Positions 15,418 through 23,341 of a DNA stretch of 23,392 nucleotides are shown in pieces (the first letter of the stretch is position 1; every line of letters begins with the position of its first letter). The stretch is from positions 779 through 24,170 of the forward strand of contig DDST01000167.1 in NCBI GenBank assembly GCA_002343485.1. The letters run 5' to 3'. Origin of the DNA: Proteobacteria bacterium UBA2383 (lineage in GTDB: Bacteria > Pseudomonadota > Gammaproteobacteria > Competibacterales > Competibacteraceae). The translations under genes and the position numbers were made by a program. The notes under the pieces were generated by a model that was given only the letters and a program-made list of their open reading frames with translations, was not told the origin of the DNA and did not search any database.

Positions 15418-16869
15418 ATGACCATCCATTGGCAACAGTATGCCGCCCCCGGTTGTTACGACGAACTGGTTGATGAAGGTTCACAAGCCCGGCCTGCTGC
15501 TCAGACACTGTGTGAGTACCTTGCCTCTCTGAGCGATGAGGAACTGCACGAGCGCAAGACTGCTGCTGAGTTGGCCATTCTGGTGCTGGGTATCACCTTT
15601 ACCGTATACACCGAAGGTGGCAGCATTGATCGGGCCTGGCCATTCGACATCGTGCCGCGCATCATTCCTAAACATGAATGGGATCGCACGGAAGCTGGAC
15701 TCAAACAGCGAGTGCAGGCCCTCAATTTGTTCATTGACGATCTCTACCACGACCAAAAAATCATTAAGGACGGAATATTCCCTGCCGAAGTGCTGGCGCA
15801 ATCCGTTAATTTCCGGCCGCAATGTGTGGGGATCAATCCACGCCACGGTGTTTGGGCGCATATCTGTGGTTCGGACCTGGTGCGCGATAAAGACGGCACT
15901 CTCTACGTATTAGAGGATAATCTGCGAGTACCTTCTGGTGTGTCTTACATGCTGGAGAATCGCGTTGTCACTAAGCGGGTGTTTCCGGAACTGTTCGAAC
16001 ATCAGCGTATTCTGCCGGTTGATGACTATGCGCCGCGCCTTTACGACATGCTGGCCTCGATGTCGCCACGCCCTGGTGACAATCCAACGGTGGTGGTGCT
16101 CACCCCAGGAATCTATAACTCAGCTTATTTCGAGCATTCCTATTTGGCGCAGCAAATGGGCGTGGAACTGGTGGAAGGTAGTGATCTGGAGGTCGGAGAC
16201 GATGACTGCGTTTATATGCGCACCATCGAAGGGCTGGAGCGGGTCGACGTGATCTATCGGCGGGTTGATGATTTATTTCTGGACCCGGAAGCCTTCCGGC
16301 CTGATTCGGCATTGGGCGTCAAGGGGTTGATGCGGGCCTGGCGTACCGGCAAAGTGGCGTTGGCCAACGCGCCCGGTGCTGGTGTCGCTGACGATAAAGT
16401 GGTGTATGCCTTTGTCCCGGAGATCATCAAATATTATCTTGACCAGGACCCGCTGATTCCCAATGTCCCCTCCTACTTGTGCATGAGGGAGAAGGATCGG
16501 GAATATGTGCTGGCGCATCTTGACCAACTGGTGGTGAAACCCGCCAATGAATCAGGTGGTTATGGAATGATGGTTGGGCCGCATGCCTCGCCGGTCGAAC
16601 ACAAGCGTTTTGCCGAATTGATCAAGAAAGATCCACGCAATTACATGGCTCAGCCTACCTTGTCGATCTCGACCTCACCGACATTGTGCGATGACCAGAT
16701 GGAACCGCGCCATGTGGATTTGCGGCCATTCATTCTGTCCGGACCAAAGACCTACGTCACCACGGGTGGCTTGACCCGGGTTGCGTTGCGCAAAGGTTCG
16801 CTGGTGGTCAACTCCTCGCAGGGAGGAGGGAGCAAGGATACCTGGATCGTCGATACGGAGGGCCTCTAA
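15418..16869 (+). CDS. Circularly permuted ATP-grasp protein (DUF404/DUF407, COG2308)
   Basis: Cytoplasmic protein of 483 aa and first gene of a three-gene operon. It matches the circularly permuted ATP-grasp type 2 family. FDIVPRII appears near residue 77, and VLEDNLRVPSGVSYM at about 164-178 holds the E-D-N metal/ATP-site residues. VVKPANESGGYGMMVG at about 372-387 holds the nucleotide-binding lysine and glycine loop. The C-terminal SQGGGSKDTWI is the family ending. ATP-grasp enzymes activate a carboxylate as acyl-phosphate and join it to an amine or thiol. Comparative genomics predicts that this branch makes an unknown peptide or modifies a protein. The start at ATG 15418 has AAGGA about 9 bases upstream and gives the usual family length; the frame back to TTG 15355 would add 21 unconserved residues. 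The next gene starts 2 bases after the stop. Confidence 0.92.
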   Translation: MTIHWQQYAAPGCYDELVDEGSQARPAAQTLCEYLASLSDEELHERKTAAELAILVLGITFTVYTEGGSIDRAWPFDIVPRIIPKHEWDRTEAGLKQRVQALNLFIDDLYHDQKIIKDGIFPAEVLAQSVNFRPQCVGINPRHGVWAHICGSDLVRDKDGTLYVLEDNLRVPSGVSYMLENRVVTKRVFPELFEHQRILPVDDYAPRLYDMLASMSPRPGDNPTVVVLTPGIYNSAYFEHSYLAQQMGVELVEGSDLEVGDDDCVYMRTIEGLERVDVIYRRVDDLFLDPEAFRPDSALGVKGLMRAWRTGKVALANAPGAGVADDKVVYAFVPEIIKYYLDQDPLIPNVPSYLCMREKDREYVLAHLDQLVVKPANESGGYGMMVGPHASPVEHKRFAELIKKDPRNYMAQPTLSISTSPTLCDDQMEPRHVDLRPFILSGPKTYVTTGGLTRVALRKGSLVVNSSQGGGSKDTWIVDTEGL

Positions 16870-16871
16870 TC

Positions 16872-17870
16872 ATGCTGTCACGCGTTGCTCAGAACATCTA
16901 TTGGGTGGCCCGCTACCTGGAGCGGGCCGAAGACACCGCTCGTATCATCAATGTCAATACCAATCTGCTGCTGGATTTGCCACGCAACACAACCTTTGGC
17001 TGGTTGCCGCTGATCTTTATTGTGGGTGCCGAAGATTTGTTCTTTAAAAAAGATCCAAACCGTCTCGCCGATGAAAACGCTGTAGTCAAGTTTCTGATCA
17101 GTGATCGCGATCATCCCGGTTCGATCATTTCCAGCCTCGCTTCTGCCCGCGAAAACTTGCGCACTACTCGTGACACCGTGCCGCAAGAAGCCTGGGAACA
17201 GATCAACAGTTTGTATATTTACGCCCGTGACCATGTGCCGACCCGGCGCGGCCGCTTTGAATTCCTGCGCCGGGTGATTCACGGTGTGCAGCAAATTAAC
17301 GGGATGCTGGCTGGCGCCATGAGCCGTACTGCTGCCTATGACTTTGTGTGGATGGGGCGTCACCTGGAACGGGCTGATATGACGACCCGTATCCTGGATG
17401 TGCGCTCGGCCAATCTGCTGCCACGCGCCAATCAGCCGGTAACGCAGACGCAGGACTCACCGGACGGCGGCTTGGCGCAAGGCCAAAGTATGGGTGCGCC
17501 TGAACGGGAAGAGCAGGATCCATTCGAGAGTATTCAATGGATGAGTGTGCTGAAATCACTCAGCGCCTATCAGATGTATCGCCAACAGGTGCGGTTGCGG
17601 GTTGGTGGCCCCGATGTCGTCAAGTTTCTGCTGCAAAATGAATTTTTTCCGCGTGCAGTGGCTTGCTGCCTGAAGGAAGTAGAAATTTGCCTGCTGGAGC
17701 TTCCCGGTAACACTGTACCGCTGGCTGGCATCGCTGCTCTCAAGCAATGGCTGAACTCAGCTGCAGTGCCAGATCTGGCGCATGAAGGTCTGCATGAATT
17801 CATCGATGAGTTGCAAGTCGGCTTTGGCGAACTGCACGGTCAGATCGCTGCTGCTTATTTCACGCATTGA
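16872..17870 (+). CDS. Alpha-E domain protein (DUF403, COG2307)
   Basis: Helical protein of 332 aa, second in the operon. It opens with MLSRVAQNIYW and carries the family's W-x-x-R-x-L-E-R-A-x-x-T-x-R-I motif twice, at about residues 11-25 and 160-174. This reveals an internal duplication of a helical unit. A low-complexity linker rich in Pro, Gly, Gln and Glu (about 186-218) separates it from the C-terminal helices. No catalytic role is known. The family nearly always travels with the circularly permuted ATP-grasp protein and a transglutaminase, so it is probably a structural partner or substrate carrier. GGAGGG lies 9 bases before the ATG, inside the end of the preceding gene, so the two are translationally linked. 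The next gene begins 44 bases downstream. Confidence 0.92.
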   Translation: MLSRVAQNIYWVARYLERAEDTARIINVNTNLLLDLPRNTTFGWLPLIFIVGAEDLFFKKDPNRLADENAVVKFLISDRDHPGSIISSLASARENLRTTRDTVPQEAWEQINSLYIYARDHVPTRRGRFEFLRRVIHGVQQINGMLAGAMSRTAAYDFVWMGRHLERADMTTRILDVRSANLLPRANQPVTQTQDSPDGGLAQGQSMGAPEREEQDPFESIQWMSVLKSLSAYQMYRQQVRLRVGGPDVVKFLLQNEFFPRAVACCLKEVEICLLELPGNTVPLAGIAALKQWLNSAAVPDLAHEGLHEFIDELQVGFGELHGQIAAAYFTH

Positions 17871-17914
17871 GACGCTTTAAAGTAATCTGTTGAGCCGACA
17901 GTAAAGGACGGACT

Positions 17915-20900
17915 ATGGCCATTCATGTTGCACTTCACCATCAAACCTCTTATCACTTCGACCGTCCGGTTGGGGTATCGCCGCATATCGTTCGCTTGCG
18001 TCCAGCGTTGCACACGCGGACCCCTATTCACGCTTATTCGCTCAAGATTGAACCCGCTGGTAAGTATTTTATCAATTGGATGCAGGACCCTTTCGGCAAC
18101 TTCCAGGCGCGGCTGGTGTTTCCCGAAAAAATCCGGGAATTGAGCCTGACCGTTGATCTCGTGGCTGAGATGACCGTCATCAATCCTTTCGATTTCTTCG
18201 TCGAAAGCTATGCCGAAAAGTATCCGTTCACTTACGAACTCACCCTGTCCCGGGAGTTGACACCGTATCTGGAGATACAGGAAAACGGTCCGTTACTGAA
18301 TGCTTGGCTGGCTGAGGTGAATCGTAAACCGCAAACAATCGTCGATTTCCTGGTCGAACTCAACCGGCGGCTGGGCCAGGACATCAGCTATCTCATTCGC
18401 ATGGAATCAGGGGTGCAGACCTGTGAGGAAACACTGAGCAAACGCAGTGGTTCCTGCCGCGATTCGGCTTGGCTGCTGGTGCAAATCCTGCGGCATCTGG
18501 GATTGGCGGCGCGGTTTGTTTCCGGTTACTTGATTCAATTGACCGCCGATCTCAAATCCTTGGACGGTCCCTCCGGTCCCGAGGCCGATTTCACCGACCT
18601 GCATGCCTGGGCCGAGGTGTTCGTGCCGGGCGCAGGTTGGATCGGGCTGGACCCGACCTCTGGTTTGTTCGCTGGCGAGGGTCACATTCCGTTGGCCTGC
18701 ACGCCGACCCCACCCAGCGCCGCGCCGGTCACTGGCTATACCGATCAATGCGAAACGGAATTCGATTTTGATATGAGAGTGACGCGCATCCACGAGGACC
18801 CGCGCGTTACTAAACCTTATACCGAGGAACAGTGGCAGGCGATCGAAGATCTAGGCCACAGAGTAGATAAGCAGTTGCGCGCTGACGACGTGCGGTTGAC
18901 CATGGGCGGCGAGCCGACCTTTGTTTCCATCGATGATATGGACGGTGCGGAATGGACGACTGCCGCGATTGGCCCGACCAAGCGCAAGCTGGCCGGGCGG
19001 CTGCTGAAGAAGCTCCGCGACCGCTTCGCACCTTACGGTTTTCTGCATTACAGCCAAGGTAAATGGTATCCGGGTGAATCCTTGCCGCGCTGGGCATTGT
19101 CCTGCTACTGGCGTAGCGACGATTTGCCGCTCTGGCATGACCCGCGCTGGATCGCCGATGACGAGACCCCGCAAGGTTTCGGTCCTGACCAGGCACGCAC
19201 CTTCATCGCGGAACTGACCCGGCGGCTGGGCGTGGGAATGAATCATGTCATCCCTGGTTATGAGGACGTGTATTACTACCTATGGAAAGAACGCGCGTTG
19301 CCGGTCAACGTCGATCCGCTGAAGTACGACCTCAAGGATGACGAGGAGCGCCGGCGGCTGGCAATTCTGCTGGAACGGGGCCTGAATACCATTACCGGCT
19401 ATGCGCTGCCGATTCGCTGGCACGAAGCACCGGGTGGCGGGCAGTGGATGAGTGGGCCGTGGGTGTTGCGCCGTGAGCATCTGTACCTGATTCCTGGCGA
19501 TTCACCGATGGGTTACCGGCTGCCCCTAGCGGCCCTGCCTTGGGCCGGGGAAACGGGCCGCGATGTGCCACATCCACAGTCGCTGTTCGAGTTCCGCGCC
19601 GCGCTGGGCGATGTCCACGGTGAGGTAATGCGTCGTTACAGTGAATTTCTGCAAGGCCGGGCGGATGCGTTGCACGGCAATTTTCAGGAACAACCGGCGG
19701 CAACAGCGGATACCAGCGCAGTGATCCACACCTCCTTGTGCGTGGAGCCGCGTGAAGGGCATCTCTATGTGTTCATGCCACCGCTGGGGCAGTTGGAGCA
19801 TTATCTGGATCTGCTGGCCTGCGTCGAGCAGACCGCTGCTAATTTGGAAATGCCAGTGCTGGTCGAGGGGTACGCACCTCCATCTGACTGGCGGTTGCAC
19901 AAGTTCGCCGTCACGCCTGATCCGGGGGTGATTGAAGTCAACATTCATCCGGCGAGTGATTGGGAGGAATTGAAACGCAACGTTGAAGGATTGTATGAGG
20001 ATGCCCGGCAATCGCGGCTGGGGACTGAAAAATTCATGCTGGACGGTCGCCATACCGGTACCGGTGGTGGCAACCATGTCACTTTAGGTGGCGCGACGCC
20101 GAGCGATAGCCCATTCCTGCGCCGGCCTGAGGTGCTGCGTAGCCTCATTACCTACTGGCAGCACCATCCTAGCCTGTCCTACTTGTTTTCGGGGTTGTTT
20201 ATTGGCCCGACCAGCCAGGCTCCCCGGGTGGATGAGGCGCGTAACGATAGCTTGTATGAACTGGAAATTGCCTTCCGCGAGATGCCGCCTGGCGAAGCTC
20301 CGCAGCCGTGGCTGGTGGACCGGCTGTTGCGCAACCTGCTGGTGGATTTGAGTGGTAATACCCACCGTGCCGAGTTCTGCATCGATAAGCTGTACTCGCC
20401 GGATTCTGTCACCGGCCGCTTGGGGTTGGTGGAGATGCGTGCCTTTGAGATGCCGCCACATGCCCGGATGAGTCTGATGCAGATGCTGCTGCTACGCAGT
20501 CTGGTGGCACGGTTCTGGGAGCGGCCCTATCCGAACCGGGAGCTGGTGCGCTGGGGGACGCAGATTCACGACCGCTTCATGTTGCCGCATTATGTTTGGG
20601 AAGATATCAAGGATGTCGTCAGTGAACTGAATCAGGCGGGCTATCCTTTTGAGAGCGAGTGGTTCCTGCCGTTCTTCGAGTTCCGTTTCCCGCATTATGG
20701 CAACATCGTCCAGCGTGACATCGACCTGGAACTGCGCCAAGCCCTGGAACCGTGGCATGTGCTGGGTGAAGAGCAAGCGCTGGGTGGCACGGCTCGTTAT
20801 GTGGATTCCTCAGTGGAGCGGATGCAGGTTAAAGTCCGCGGTATGGTTGGCGAGCGGCATGTCGTGGCCTGCAATGGCCGGCGGGTGCCGCTACGGCCCA

Positions 20901-21232
20901 CCGGTATTCCCGGTGAGTTTGTCGCTGGAGTTCGTTACCGGGCTTGGCTGCCGCCATCAGCACTGCACCCGACTGTGCCGATTCACGCTCCATTGGTTTT
21001 CGATATTGTCGATACTTGGAATCAACGTTCTATCGGTGGCTGCACCTATCATGTCCAGCATCCAGGCGGGCGCAATCCCGATACCTTTCCCGTCAACGCT
21101 AATGAAGCCGAGGCGCGGCGTTTTGCTCGATTCTGGCCTTATGGCCATACCCCGGGCCCGATGAATCCTCCAGCCGAAGAGCTCAACCTGAACTTTCCCT
21201 ATACATTGGATTTGCGGCGGCGCAAGGGATGA
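17915..21232 (+). CDS. Transglutaminase-like / DUF2126 putative amidoligase fusion
   Basis: Large 1105-aa cytoplasmic protein closing the operon. Residues 1-85 form the bacterial transglutaminase N-terminal domain (Y-H-F-D-R-P, P-H-I-V-R-L-R-P). The transglutaminase core follows with a complete Cys181-His230-Asp246 triad (SGSCRDSA, TDLHAWAEV, GLDPT). From about 310 to the end lies DUF2126, annotated as a putative amidoligase. It includes LTMGGEPTFV (328-337), KWYPGESLPRW (383-393), IEVNIHP (673-679), GTGGGNH (715-721), HRAEF (817-821) and GLVEMRAFEMPP (837-848). The E-x-N, G-x-G-G-x-H and E-x-R blocks resemble the metal/ATP sites of the glutamine-synthetase fold; this is my reading. AAGGA lies 6 bases before the ATG. 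The fusion suggests that ligation and thiol-based transfer or cleavage act on the same product. No signal peptide is visible. Confidence 0.92.
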   Translation: MAIHVALHHQTSYHFDRPVGVSPHIVRLRPALHTRTPIHAYSLKIEPAGKYFINWMQDPFGNFQARLVFPEKIRELSLTVDLVAEMTVINPFDFFVESYAEKYPFTYELTLSRELTPYLEIQENGPLLNAWLAEVNRKPQTIVDFLVELNRRLGQDISYLIRMESGVQTCEETLSKRSGSCRDSAWLLVQILRHLGLAARFVSGYLIQLTADLKSLDGPSGPEADFTDLHAWAEVFVPGAGWIGLDPTSGLFAGEGHIPLACTPTPPSAAPVTGYTDQCETEFDFDMRVTRIHEDPRVTKPYTEEQWQAIEDLGHRVDKQLRADDVRLTMGGEPTFVSIDDMDGAEWTTAAIGPTKRKLAGRLLKKLRDRFAPYGFLHYSQGKWYPGESLPRWALSCYWRSDDLPLWHDPRWIADDETPQGFGPDQARTFIAELTRRLGVGMNHVIPGYEDVYYYLWKERALPVNVDPLKYDLKDDEERRRLAILLERGLNTITGYALPIRWHEAPGGGQWMSGPWVLRREHLYLIPGDSPMGYRLPLAALPWAGETGRDVPHPQSLFEFRAALGDVHGEVMRRYSEFLQGRADALHGNFQEQPAATADTSAVIHTSLCVEPREGHLYVFMPPLGQLEHYLDLLACVEQTAANLEMPVLVEGYAPPSDWRLHKFAVTPDPGVIEVNIHPASDWEELKRNVEGLYEDARQSRLGTEKFMLDGRHTGTGGGNHVTLGGATPSDSPFLRRPEVLRSLITYWQHHPSLSYLFSGLFIGPTSQAPRVDEARNDSLYELEIAFREMPPGEAPQPWLVDRLLRNLLVDLSGNTHRAEFCIDKLYSPDSVTGRLGLVEMRAFEMPPHARMSLMQMLLLRSLVARFWERPYPNRELVRWGTQIHDRFMLPHYVWEDIKDVVSELNQAGYPFESEWFLPFFEFRFPHYGNIVQRDIDLELRQALEPWHVLGEEQALGGTARYVDSSVERMQVKVRGMVGERHVVACNGRRVPLRPTGIPGEFVAGVRYRAWLPPSALHPTVPIHAPLVFDIVDTWNQRSIGGCTYHVQHPGGRNPDTFPVNANEAEARRFARFWPYGHTPGPMNPPAEELNLNFPYTLDLRRRKG

Positions 21233-21243
21233 TCACAGATAGG

Positions 21244-21270
21244 GCCGGGCGAGACCATGCCCGGCTTTAC
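21244..21270 (+). terminator. Intrinsic terminator of the amidoligase operon
   Basis: GCCGGGC (21244-21250) and GCCCGGC (21259-21265) form a perfect 7-bp GC stem with an 8-base loop, followed by TTTACTTACT. It begins 11 bases after the stop codon of the fusion gene. Confidence 0.8.
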
Positions 21271-21283
21271 TTACTAATAAACC

Positions 21284-21299
21284 AGCTTAAAATTAAGCT
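21284..21299. promoter_or_regulatory. Palindrome upstream of the HTH regulator, candidate operator
   Basis: AGCTTAA-AA-TTAAGCT is a perfect inverted repeat with 7-bp arms, 28 bases before the HTH gene start. It would suit an autoregulatory operator for a dimeric HTH protein. It could also act as a weak hairpin ending transcripts from upstream. Confidence 0.45.
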
Positions 21300-21327
21300 T
21301 TAATGATTAACCTTATAGGGTGTTGAC

Positions 21328-21678
21328 ATGGAGTTTGGTGATCATATCCGGCGGCTTCGCCAAAAGCGTTACCGAGTCAACCGGCGCTACTCCATAAAAC
21401 GCGTTGCTGAACGCATTGGCCTGGACCCAACAGATCTTGACCGGATCGAACGAAACGATATGCCTCCACCGGAGGAAGAAGTTATTGCCCGGTTGGCAAG
21501 GGATTTAGGAGAAGACCTTGATGTGTTGTTGGCGTTGGCCGGTGAGATGGCCAGTGATGTCCGCCAGACGATTACCCGCCGGCCCATCTTGTTTTCTGAA
21601 TTGATCCGGGGGTTGGGCGACCTGCCTGATAAAAAACTGACCTTGCTGGTACGCAAGGTTCGCAATAGCAGCGTGTAG
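21328..21678 (+). CDS. Small XRE-type helix-turn-helix protein
   Basis: Cytoplasmic 116-aa protein whose first 70 residues read as a lambda-repressor-like HTH. It has FGDHIRRLRQKR, then YSIKRVAERIGLDPTDLDRIERND and a following PPEEEVIARLARDLGEDLDVLLALAG, which is the usual five-helix XRE order. An extra basic segment (residues 13-20) lengthens the first loop. The C-terminal 45 residues are charged and helical, with a (T/S)ELIRGLGDLPDKKLTLLVRKVR stretch, probably for dimerisation. The ribosome site AGGGTG is 5 bases before the ATG. A perfect palindrome at 21284-21299 is a candidate binding site. The deacetylase gene starts 32 bases downstream, so both may form one operon. The target genes are unknown. 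Confidence 0.85.
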   Translation: MEFGDHIRRLRQKRYRVNRRYSIKRVAERIGLDPTDLDRIERNDMPPPEEEVIARLARDLGEDLDVLLALAGEMASDVRQTITRRPILFSELIRGLGDLPDKKLTLLVRKVRNSSV

Positions 21679-21710
21679 GCGCGATTTAACTTTTCAAGAG
21701 TGATGGGGTG

Positions 21711-22361
21711 ATGAAGGTCGTACAGAGTTGGGATGATGGGATCGTTGATGATATCCGGCTGACTGAGTTATTACGGCGATATGGGGCCAAGGCAGCTTTC
21801 AATCTGAATCCAGGGTTGCATCAAGCTCAACGTTCATGCAGTTGGCATTATGGCGATAAGGACGTCTGGCGTCTTGGCCGTGATGAACTGGTCGATGTCT
21901 ATGATGGCTTTGAGATTGCTAATCATTCGCTGACTCATCCTTATTTACCCGATTTGTCTCTGACAGATTTAGCGCGCGAGGTATGGGATAGCCGGCATCG
22001 CTTACAGGACTGGTTTCAGCAGCCGATTCGAGGTTTCTGCTACCCTTTTGGCGGTTTCAACGCAGCAGTCAAGGATGAGATTCGTGCTGCAGGGCATATC
22101 TATGCCCGAACAGTGACTGAGGTGGAACCAGTGTTTCCACCCGTTGATATGCTCGAATTCGGCGTAAATTGCCGTTTTGCCGATCCGGCTTTCTGGGCTC
22201 GCTACGAGTGTGTCAAGGCGTCAAACGGTGTGTTTTTCTTCTGGGGCCACAGCTACGAACTGGTCAACGAAACGATGTGGGCGGATCTTGAAGATAAGAT
22301 CGCTGGTATTAGCGCTGATCCAGCGGCAGAGTGGGTCAATCTTGAAGCCCTGTTTGTCTAG
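21711..22361 (+). CDS. Polysaccharide deacetylase family (NodB homology) protein
   Basis: Protein of 216 aa with the NodB-homology motifs. Motif 1 is SWDDG near residue 6, giving the catalytic base and metal aspartates. Motif 2 is HSLTHP (about 71-76), with both metal histidines. Motif 3 is RGFCYPFGG (about 108-116), and a late GHSYEL supplies the final histidine. These metal-dependent enzymes remove acetyl groups from N-acetylated sugars. There is no signal peptide, so it is cytoplasmic or acts on a small or cytoplasmic substrate, unlike the peptidoglycan deacetylases. Length is on the short side for the family, but all metal ligands are kept. The frame also opens at GTG 21708, immediately before the ATG at 21711; I prefer the ATG. 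It follows the HTH gene by 32 bases. Confidence 0.87.
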   Translation: MKVVQSWDDGIVDDIRLTELLRRYGAKAAFNLNPGLHQAQRSCSWHYGDKDVWRLGRDELVDVYDGFEIANHSLTHPYLPDLSLTDLAREVWDSRHRLQDWFQQPIRGFCYPFGGFNAAVKDEIRAAGHIYARTVTEVEPVFPPVDMLEFGVNCRFADPAFWARYECVKASNGVFFFWGHSYELVNETMWADLEDKIAGISADPAAEWVNLEALFV

Positions 22362-22504
22362 TTTGGCCTTTGGCAGGCGTTACCCAACTTTTTGATAATC
22401 TTGCTAAAGAGATGCTTGACTGCTTGCTTATTGCCTCATGGCTGAACCAGGCCACGGATATTGTTCAAGTTGACGGCGCTGCTAGGTTATCAGTGATCTG
22501 CTGA
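22346..22504 (+). pseudogene. Short open frame, possible 3' remnant of a lost gene
   Basis: Between two convergent genes, one frame stays open for 52 codons and ends with TGA at 22502-22504. Its translation (GVTQLFDNLAKEMLDCLLIASW, then NQATDIVQVDGAARLSVIC) has the amphipathic composition of real protein. There is no good start or ribosome site; the only ATG is at 22412. It overlaps the last 15 bases of the beta-helix gene on the other strand. I read it as the tail of a decayed gene, but chance is possible. Confidence 0.25.
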
Positions 22505-23341
22505 AAGCGAAGCTAGATTTCTGTTGGATACCCCGCAGTTTTCTATGGGGTCATTTATTGTATCCCTTAATACGCAACTATCAGATAAATCATAGTTATT
22601 TTTATCAGTATCAAATTTTTGATCAGCTCTGATTTCAATGGTTGAATTTGATTCACAACGTATTCCGCCGATTAAATTGCCATAAAAGATGTTGCCTTCT
22701 CCTGATGCGTTATCTCCGCCTAAGCGAATTTTGGAACAGTCGCGTAAATAAATCCCATATCGGTAATTTTCTGAAATTATATTTCCATCAATATCTGCCG
22801 AAGAATTATCAATTACGATAGCATAACCTTTGTTTCTATTTATTGTATTTGCATGGATATCAGCAGATGAGGATAATCGCACTACAATTCCGTTACGATG
22901 GGAGTTAACAATCTCTGTTTGTGTGATGCGAGCATAGCTAGATCCGGTCACTTCTACACCAATAGAGTTAGGATTTAATATCCTAGAATCAGAAATATTT
23001 AATGATCCAGAACGATATACAACGATACCACTTTCGCCACCAAATATAGTTATTCTATTAATCTCTATCTGTCTTCCAGAAATGGCTATTCCGCAATAAT
23101 TATTTGGAGATAAAACAAATTTTGCTCCAAACATCCCTAGGATAGATAATCTATCCTTTTTTATTTTAATTGGCTCGTGACAGGTGCCGTAAAATTTAAT
23201 AATGCTGTCTTCGGGTACATCATCGATGATTTGCTGAAGAGGTTGAGGAAGATTATCACAATCAATATCAACTTGTGCGCTGAAAGCTGAGTAATGAAGA
23301 AAAACCCCGATAGTTACCAACAAAAATTTACTGTACAACAT
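22490..23341 (-). CDS. Secreted right-handed beta-helix (NosD-like) protein
   Basis: Exported protein of 283 aa with a signal peptide (about residues 1-22, cleavage near SAFSA). From about residue 60 to 230 there are regular coils of roughly 22-25 residues, for example SGIVVYRSGSLNISDSRI, IGVEVTGSSYARITQTEI and NGIVVRLSSSADIHANTI. This is the G-I-x-V / N-x-I pattern of parallel beta-helix (PbH1/NosD) repeats. Such folds occur in polysaccharide lyases, hydrolases and surface-binding proteins. I see no clear catalytic cluster, so activity is open. The four cysteines outside the helix core (Cys28, Cys54 and C-terminal ones) may form disulfides. The gene is much richer in A+T than everything to its left, suggesting transfer. 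The ribosome site GGGAGA is well placed. It may continue an accessory region beyond the right edge. Confidence 0.8.
   Translation of the reverse strand: MLYSKFLLVTIGVFLHYSAFSAQVDIDCDNLPQPLQQIIDDVPEDSIIKFYGTCHEPIKIKKDRLSILGMFGAKFVLSPNNYCGIAISGRQIEINRITIFGGESGIVVYRSGSLNISDSRILNPNSIGVEVTGSSYARITQTEIVNSHRNGIVVRLSSSADIHANTINRNKGYAIVIDNSSADIDGNIISENYRYGIYLRDCSKIRLGGDNASGEGNIFYGNLIGGIRCESNSTIEIRADQKFDTDKNNYDLSDSCVLRDTINDPIENCGVSNRNLASLSADH

Noticed and set aside
18407..19246. Long minus-strand open frames inside the transglutaminase-DUF2126 gene
   Set aside because: Their translations are low-complexity shadows of a GC-rich gene with clear motifs in the plus-strand frame.
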